NCBI GenBank assembly: GCA_964637705.1
Contig: CAZWVM010000103.1
Span: 1-12,623, forward strand
Source: CAZWVM01 sp964637705
Lineage (GTDB): Bacteria > UBA8481
Direction of reading: 5' to 3'
Length of the DNA stretch: 12,623 nucleotides
The notes beneath the pieces were generated by a model. The model searched no databases. It was given only the letters and a program-made list of their open reading frames with translations, and was not told the origin of the DNA. The position numbers and the translations under genes are program-made. Position 1 is the stretch's first letter; each line of letters opens with the position of its first letter. Below, piece after piece: positions 6,514 through 12,623 of the stretch.

Positions 6514-7737
6514 ATGCCTCTCTATTCCTACAAGGCGATGGATTCCTCCAACAAGGAGGCGAGCGGCAGGATCGAGGCCGCGAACGAGAAGGTCGCCTCC
6601 CAGCAGCTGAGGGAAAAGGGCCTGAGACCCTTCGAGATGAAGCCCGTCGCCTCGGGCGGCGTGGACGTCGGCGCCTTCTTCGCCGGTTTGAAGAAGAAGA
6701 AGGTCAAGGCCTCCGATCGCATGACCTTCACGCGCCAGCTCGCGACCCTCCTGGAGGCCGGCCTGCCCCTCATGAGGGCCCTGACGATCCTCACGGAGCA
6801 GTCCGAAAACCCGGCGCTGAGGGTGATGATCGAGGAGGTCAAGAACTCGGTCCAGGGCGGCGCCTCCTTCTCGGAGGCGATCGGCAAGTACCCGGACACC
6901 TTCAACAAGCTCTACGTCTCGATGGTCCGGGCCGGCGAGGTCGGCGGCGTCCTGGAGGTGGTCCTGGACCGCCTGGCGGAGTTCGCGGAGAAGGACGCGG
7001 CGCTCGCGGCCAAGGTCAAGAGCGCCATGGTCTACCCGGCGATCATCGTGATCGTGGCGATCACCGTCATCACGATCCTCATGGCCTTCGTCATCCCGCA
7101 GTTCACCGAGCTCTTCGGCTCGATGGGAGCGACGCTGCCCCTGCCCACCCGCATCCTCATCACGATCTCCGGCTACGTGAAGGGCTTCTGGTGGGCGATC
7201 TTCGGCGGGATGGCCGGGATCTACTACGGGTCGAAGGCCTGGTTCAAGACCGGTCCGGGCGAGAAGTGGCGCGACGCGACGGTCCTGAAGCTCCCGGTTT
7301 TCGGCGAGATCCAGCGCAAGATGATCACGGCGCGGTTCACGCGCACGCTGGGAACCCTCATCCAGTCCGGCGTGCCGATCCTGCAGGCCCTCTCGATCGT
7401 CAAGGACACGACCGGCAACGTCGTCGTGGGCGCGGCCATGGACAGCGTCGCCGCCGCGGTCACGGAGGGCGAGCCGCTGGCTTCCCCCCTTCACCGGATC
7501 GGCGTCTTCGCGCCGATGGTGACGAACATGATCGCGGTCGGCGAGGAGACGGGAGCCCTGGACCAGATGCTCATCCGCATCGCGGACAACTACGACATGG
7601 TGGTGGAGGAAGCCGTGAAGGGCCTGACGTCCCTCATGGAACCCGCGATCATCGTCTTCATGGGCGTGACGATCGGCTTCATCGTGCTCGCCCTCTTCAT
7701 GCCGCTGTTCGACATGGGCAGTCACGTGAAGGCATAG
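6514..7737 (+). CDS. pilC: PilC/GspF-family type IV pilus inner-membrane platform protein
   Basis: This 407-aa integral membrane protein is the platform on which the PilB and PilT motors act. It starts with the family N-terminus (MPLYSYKAMDSSNKEASG) and contains two T2SF repeats, roughly residues 65-190 and 265-390. Repeat 1 contains FTRQLATLLEAGLPL and repeat 2 contains FTRTLGTLIQSGVPI. Predicted membrane segments are at about 173-195, 224-243 and 376-400, the standard three-TM layout. The ATG at 6514 is chosen because it gives the conserved N-terminus. No Shine-Dalgarno precedes it (the upstream bases are AT-rich), and the putative promoter lies so close that the mRNA may be nearly leaderless. 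The gene is followed by a PhnD-like lipoprotein gene 17 nt downstream. Confidence 0.95.
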   Translation: MPLYSYKAMDSSNKEASGRIEAANEKVASQQLREKGLRPFEMKPVASGGVDVGAFFAGLKKKKVKASDRMTFTRQLATLLEAGLPLMRALTILTEQSENPALRVMIEEVKNSVQGGASFSEAIGKYPDTFNKLYVSMVRAGEVGGVLEVVLDRLAEFAEKDAALAAKVKSAMVYPAIIVIVAITVITILMAFVIPQFTELFGSMGATLPLPTRILITISGYVKGFWWAIFGGMAGIYYGSKAWFKTGPGEKWRDATVLKLPVFGEIQRKMITARFTRTLGTLIQSGVPILQALSIVKDTTGNVVVGAAMDSVAAAVTEGEPLASPLHRIGVFAPMVTNMIAVGEETGALDQMLIRIADNYDMVVEEAVKGLTSLMEPAIIVFMGVTIGFIVLALFMPLFDMGSHVKA

Positions 7738-7754
7738 GGGGAGGAAAGGACCAG

Positions 7755-8669
7755 GTGTCGTCCATGAGATTCATCCGGGGACTCGCGGTGTCGGCTTTGA
7801 TCGTCTGCGGTGTCGCCTGCGGCCAGGGGCCGGCGGCGGAGAACGGCGCGGAGCCTGCGGCCCCGCCGCGCGAGAAGATCGTGATCGGGCGCGTTCCGAG
7901 CGGGAACGTCCTGGACATCAGCGAACGCATGGAGGCCCTGGTCGGGTTGATCCAGGACCGCCTCAACGTCGACGTCCAAGTGAAGTTCGCGGCCGATTAC
8001 GCGGAGTTCACGCGCCACATGGAGAACCAGGAGTACGACCTCGCCTTCTGCGCGCCCTTCCAGTACATCCAGGCCCACGAGAAGACGCGCTACGAGGCGG
8101 CCCTGCGTCCCGTCCGCTTCGGCGCGGACACCTACGTCGGACTCCTGATCACGGCCCGGCCGGAGATCACGGATGTCTCGATGCTCAAGTCCCGCCGCAT
8201 CGCCTTCGTCGATCCCCGCTCCACCTCCGGCTACCTCTTTCCCCTCGGGCTCCTCGCCGACGCCGGCGTGCGTCTCTCGGACATCCAACCCTTCTTCCTC
8301 AAGGGACACGACAACGTCGTCCTCAACGTCATCTCCCGCAACTACGACGCCGGGGCCTGCTACGGCGGTGCCGAGGTGACCTACGGGAAGGACCAGGCCG
8401 GTGCGCTGAGGGTCCTGGCGCGGACCGAGCCGATCTACAACGAGCCGATCGCCTTCAGCCCGCGGTTCCGCGACGAGCGCATCGAGCTTTGCGGCAAGTT
8501 CATCCGCCTCATGACGTCGCTCCAGGACTCCCCCGACGGGCTCGCCGCCATCACGCGCTACGGCGACGGGCTCCAGAGGTTCGTCGTGGCCACCGACACG
8601 GACTACAACACCGTGCGAGTGTATGCGGCGAAGCTTCCGCCCGAGGTGATCCGCGAGAGCGGGCTCTGA
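7755..8669 (+). CDS. PhnD-like substrate-binding lipoprotein (PhnD/SsuA/transferrin-like fold) in the pilus cluster
   Basis: This is a 304-aa periplasmic binding protein of the PhnD type (phosphate/phosphite/phosphonate transporter substrate-binding family). Family hallmarks are IVIGRVPSGN after the leader, YDLAFCAPFQYIQA, the loop FVDPRSTSGYLFP (residues 151-163) and DAGACYGGAEV. The N-terminus is a signal peptide (RFIRG, then a hydrophobic core ALIVCGVAC). Cys22 after G-V-A is a plausible though imperfect lipobox. The GTG at 7755 is chosen because GGAGG (7740-7744) sits 10 nt upstream; the ATG at 7764 (301 aa) is the alternative, and both keep the signal peptide. No ABC permease or ATPase is nearby. 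The gene lies between pilC and a histidine kinase, 38 nt before the latter, which suggests a ligand-sensing accessory role. The ligand is unknown. Confidence 0.85.
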   Translation: MSSMRFIRGLAVSALIVCGVACGQGPAAENGAEPAAPPREKIVIGRVPSGNVLDISERMEALVGLIQDRLNVDVQVKFAADYAEFTRHMENQEYDLAFCAPFQYIQAHEKTRYEAALRPVRFGADTYVGLLITARPEITDVSMLKSRRIAFVDPRSTSGYLFPLGLLADAGVRLSDIQPFFLKGHDNVVLNVISRNYDAGACYGGAEVTYGKDQAGALRVLARTEPIYNEPIAFSPRFRDERIELCGKFIRLMTSLQDSPDGLAAITRYGDGLQRFVVATDTDYNTVRVYAAKLPPEVIRESGL

Positions 8670-8707
8670 CGGATCCCGGGCCGGGAACCGCGCGGGGGGA
8701 TGACGGC

Positions 8708-10729
8708 GTGAAGGAGTCGCGGGGCGCTCCGCCGGGTCCTGCGACCGCTCCGCGGCGCGGACAAGCCGATCCCCAGGCGCGCTTCGCCGACACGATCGAC
8801 CGGGTTCGCCGGGAGGTCATCACCAACGAATACTGGGGGCTGCCGCTCTTCCTCGCCCTCTTCGCCGTCACCTTCACCCTCTTCGTCTTCCTCGTCACGA
8901 TCTACGAATCGCTCGGCCTCAACATCCTCCCGCTCGCCGCCGTCTTCATCTTCCTCTCCGCGGTCTTCTGGGTGATCGATCCCCTGATGAAGGAGCGGCT
9001 CCCGGTCTTCGCCTCCAACGTCATCCTCATCGCCCTCTACCTCTTCGTCTGTCAGATCCTCCTGATCGCCGCCGGAGGCCTGCGCAGTCCGCTCTTCGTC
9101 GTCTATTCCTTCGTCGTCTTCACCGGCGCGATGTCCTACGGCCTCACCGGTTCCGTCATCGTCACCGGCATCGTGGCCGCGGCCTACGCGACGTTCATCG
9201 AGGAGGCGGCGGACCTGCCCGCGTACTTCATCCGCATCATCGTGCTCTGGATCGTCGCGCTGATGGTCGGATTCCTGGCCGAGACGAAGCGCCGCGTGGA
9301 GAAGCGGGAGGCCCTGCAGGGCATGCGCCTCACGGCCCTGAACGAGGTGGCGCGCTTCATGAGGGAGCTGTCGCGGCCGGAGGACGTGATCGAGGCGGGG
9401 CTGGAGGCCCTGCAGAGGCTCCTCGACGCCTCCGCCGTCGCTCTCTGCGACGGCCCCCGGATCCTCCACCAGGCCGGCCTCACGAGCCGTTCCCCCTCTC
9501 TGGCGACTGGGGAGCGGTTCCCGCTGGAGGTGGTGGAGCTTTCGGCGGGTCACGCCGGATCGCCGGCCCTGGGCCGTGAGGTCGTCATCCTCAGGCCCGG
9601 GCAGATCCTGAACGCCGACGAACAGAGGATCGTCCGGTTGCTGTTGGAGAAGATGCAGCTCATCTGGATGCATCTTTCGGACAAGGCCGCGATCGAGCAG
9701 GTGCGCGCCGAGAAGGAGCGCGTGCTCGATTCCATCGGGACCGGCGTCGTGACCCTCGGTTCCGACGGCGTCTTCCAGACCCTGAACCGCCGTGCCGCGG
9801 AGATTCTCGACGCCGACTCCGCCACCGTCGCCGGGCGCGCCGCCACGGCCGCGCCGTGGTCCTTTCCCCCTCCCGACGGGTTCGGACCGGTTTCGCGCGA
9901 GGTCGAGATCGGATCGGCGAAGGGCGAGAAGGTGCCGGTCGAGATGCGCGTGATGCCGGCGCACGACGCCGCCGGCGGCGAGAGCGGCTGGATCGTCGTC
10001 TTCGACGACTTGAAGGAACTGCGCCGGCTCACCGCGCTCATCCGCCGCTCCGAGGCTCTCGCGGCGGTCGGCGAGATGTCGGCGCGGGTGGCGCACGAGA
10101 TCCGCAATCCCCTGGGCGGAATCCTCGGATTCCTCTCTCTCGCCGAGCACAAGACCGGCCCCGACATCATCAAGTACATCCGGCAGGCGAAGGAAGCCGT
10201 GATGAGGCTCGAGAACGTCGTCCGCGATCTCTTGACCTTTGCGCGGCCGATTCCCCGCGAGGCCGGCAGCTTCCGGCTGGTCGACGTCTGGTCCTCGCTC
10301 GAGCAGACGGAACGCGCCCGCGAAAGCGCGGAGATCGCCCGGCCCCGCGTCGTCATACACCCGCTCCCGTCGTCCCTGGACGAGCTGAGACTGCGCGGCG
10401 ACACCCTGCTCTTCGGCCAGGTCGTCGAGAACATCGTCCGCAACGCTCGGGAGGCGGCCGGCAGGGACGGGAGCGTCGTCATGCGCGCGCGTTGGGGCGA
10501 CCCGTGCATCTGGATCGAGATCGACGACGACGGCCCGGGATGGCCTCCCGACATGGCCGACAAGCTCTTCGAGCCGTTCGCCTCGAGCAAGGAGACGGGA
10601 AGCGGGCTCGGCCTGGCGATCGCCCGGCGCATCGTGGAGCAACTCGGGGGATCGATCCAGCCCGGACGGACGAAGAACGAGGAGGGACGGGCCGTGACGA
10701 GATTCCGCATCGCCTGGCCGCGCGCGTGA
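8708..10729 (+). CDS. pilS: PilS-type membrane sensor histidine kinase with GAF and PAS domains
   Basis: This 673-aa kinase has six predicted membrane helices between about residues 45 and 190, joined by short loops, as in PilS. A GAF-like region (about 208-335) and a PAS domain (about 338-440) follow, then the catalytic core. In the core the H-box is VAHEIRNPL with phospho-accepting His463. The N-box is ENIVRN (574-579), G1 is DDDGPG (606-611), the F-box is LFEPFASS and G2 is GSGLGL (631-636). The GTG at 8708 is chosen because it follows a G-rich Shine-Dalgarno (GGGGGGA, 8694-8700) by 7 nt. The open frame extends further back, but only by overlapping the lipoprotein gene. Canonical PilS is shorter and lacks the GAF segment. 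The adjoining sigma54 activator is the expected partner. Calling it PilS rests on topology and context; another NtrB/AtoS-like kinase is possible. Confidence 0.88.
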   Translation: MKESRGAPPGPATAPRRGQADPQARFADTIDRVRREVITNEYWGLPLFLALFAVTFTLFVFLVTIYESLGLNILPLAAVFIFLSAVFWVIDPLMKERLPVFASNVILIALYLFVCQILLIAAGGLRSPLFVVYSFVVFTGAMSYGLTGSVIVTGIVAAAYATFIEEAADLPAYFIRIIVLWIVALMVGFLAETKRRVEKREALQGMRLTALNEVARFMRELSRPEDVIEAGLEALQRLLDASAVALCDGPRILHQAGLTSRSPSLATGERFPLEVVELSAGHAGSPALGREVVILRPGQILNADEQRIVRLLLEKMQLIWMHLSDKAAIEQVRAEKERVLDSIGTGVVTLGSDGVFQTLNRRAAEILDADSATVAGRAATAAPWSFPPPDGFGPVSREVEIGSAKGEKVPVEMRVMPAHDAAGGESGWIVVFDDLKELRRLTALIRRSEALAAVGEMSARVAHEIRNPLGGILGFLSLAEHKTGPDIIKYIRQAKEAVMRLENVVRDLLTFARPIPREAGSFRLVDVWSSLEQTERARESAEIARPRVVIHPLPSSLDELRLRGDTLLFGQVVENIVRNAREAAGRDGSVVMRARWGDPCIWIEIDDDGPGWPPDMADKLFEPFASSKETGSGLGLAIARRIVEQLGGSIQPGRTKNEEGRAVTRFRIAWPRA

Positions 10730-10737
10730 CACGTGAC

Positions 10738-12114
<1,377 letters not shown>

Positions 12115-12145
12115 TTCCCGCCGGATGGAACGTCGTCGAAACCCT

Positions 12146-12173
12146 TTGCGCCCCCTTCCCGATGTGATATTTT
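12146..12173 (+). promoter_or_regulatory. Putative promoter immediately upstream of the PilZ gene
   Basis: TTGCGC (12146-12151), a 16-bp spacer and TATTTT (12168-12173) repeat the layout and the same TTGCGC -35 as the pilB1 promoter at 1256-1283. The expected start point falls at about 12180, next to the ATG at 12181, and no Shine-Dalgarno is visible. The match is weak (-35 3/6, -10 4/6), but the AT-rich stretch is conspicuous here. Confidence 0.35.
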
Positions 12174-12180
12174 TGATCTT

Positions 12181-12537
12181 ATGAACGGGGCCGAAGGCCG
12201 GGAGCGACGCCGCTTTGAGAGGATCGAGCGGTCCCTGGTCACATATTACCGCAAGCTCGATGAGCCGCCGGCCCCGGAACCCTGGGACAAGGCCGCACTG
12301 GCGCGCAATGTTTCCCTCGGCGGAGTCCTGGTCGAACTCGACGAGAATCTCCATGTCGGAGATCGGCTCTCGATCGAGATCCACCTCGGCGCCGAGCAAC
12401 CGCCCGTGACCATGACCGGCCGCATCGTCCGCAAGATCTCCAACACCGTCGGGATCCAGTTCGAGGAGATGAACGACGGGGACGCCGGCCTCTTCCGCCT
12501 CTTCCTCGAGCGGCGCAGCCGGGGAGGCGACCACTAG
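12181..12537 (+). CDS. Stand-alone PilZ domain protein (c-di-GMP receptor)
   Basis: This small 118-aa cytoplasmic protein consists almost entirely of one PilZ domain. Both c-di-GMP-binding signatures are intact: RxxxR (R10 to R14 in RRFER) near the N-terminus and N43-x-S45-x-x-G48 in NVSLGG. They are followed by the beta-barrel pattern (VGDRLSIEIHL, MTGRIVRK, TVGIQFEEM). It lies 66 nt after pilR, within a likely independent promoter context, and abuts the next gene. A role linking c-di-GMP to pilus function or to the adjacent HDOD protein is inferred from position. Unlike Pseudomonas PilZ itself, which lacks the binding residues, this one should bind the nucleotide. The upstream region lacks a Shine-Dalgarno, so leaderless translation is possible. 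Confidence 0.88.
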   Translation: MNGAEGRERRRFERIERSLVTYYRKLDEPPAPEPWDKAALARNVSLGGVLVELDENLHVGDRLSIEIHLGAEQPPVTMTGRIVRKISNTVGIQFEEMNDGDAGLFRLFLERRSRGGDH

Positions 12538-12623
12538 ATGGAGCGCCTCGAGGTCCGCGATTTCCTCAAGAAGGTCGAGAAGCTTCCGACGCTGCCGGGC
12601 ATCGCCATGAAGATCATCCAGAC
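12538..12623 (+). CDS. HDOD-domain protein, N-terminal fragment (3' partial)
   Basis: Only 28 codons are visible before the window ends. The sequence contains VEKLPTLPGIAMKIIQ, the characteristic opening of HDOD domains (LPxLPxxxxxI). The ATG follows the PilZ stop codon directly (TAGATG), with GGGGAGG (12521-12527) 10 nt upstream, so the two genes are almost certainly co-translated. HDOD proteins are non-catalytic relatives of HD phosphohydrolases and often act in signalling and motility control. Whether another domain (GGDEF, response regulator) follows cannot be seen. Confidence 0.7.
   Translation, partial: MERLEVRDFLKKVEKLPTLPGIAMKIIQ

Noticed and set aside
7191..7754. Upstream extension of the lipoprotein frame into pilC
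   Set aside because: The frame is open but overlaps the well-supported pilC; the signal peptide and Shine-Dalgarno place the start at 7755 or 7764.

Overview
This window is high-GC bacterial chromosome with G/C-dominated third codon positions. It carries a type IV pilus (T4P) motor and regulation cluster, read entirely on the + strand. The gene order pilB-pilT-pilC-pilS-pilR is the one familiar from Myxococcus and Geobacter, but an upstream PorV/UPF0164-type outer-membrane barrel suggests a deep-branching Gram-negative lineage (Acidobacteriota-like or another FCB/delta-related phylum). Taxonomy cannot be fixed from this sequence alone. Two 100-N runs, each flanked by an identical 55-bp copy on both sides, show that this is a short-read, probably metagenomic, scaffold.

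Layout. Bases 1-1124 hold the 3' end of a PorV-like beta-barrel protein with a long extension made of two related TolB/FlgO-like domains. The gene-free stretch 1125-1437 (313 bp) holds a 90-bp imperfect inverted repeat with a 9-bp internal period, a TATAAT promoter, a small hairpin and a terminator-like hairpin followed by T6. Next come two paralogous PilB/GspE extension ATPases (1438-3299, interrupted by gap 1; and 3387-5132), the PilT retraction ATPase (5136-6397, interrupted by gap 2), an AT-rich promoter island (6398-6513), the PilC platform protein (6514-7737), a PhnD-like substrate-binding lipoprotein (7755-8669), a six-TM GAF-PAS histidine kinase of PilS type (8708-10729), a PilR-type sigma54 activator (10738-12114), a second short AT-rich promoter island (12115-12180), a stand-alone PilZ protein (12181-12537) and the first 28 codons of an HDOD-domain protein that runs off the window.

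How the genes fit together. PilB1 and/or PilB2 would power pilus extension, PilT retraction, and PilC is the inner-membrane platform on which they act. PilS-PilR would control pilus gene transcription through sigma54. Cyclic-di-GMP input appears twice: tandem MshEN-type motifs at the N-terminus of PilB1 (degenerate in PilB2), and a canonical RxxxR / NxSxxG PilZ protein. The PhnD-like lipoprotein has no transporter partner here and sits directly before the kinase, so a ligand-sensing role upstream of PilS is an attractive but unproven idea. No pilin gene (pilA) is seen downstream of pilR, where related clusters often have it. No tRNA, rRNA, insertion sequence or CRISPR array was recognised.
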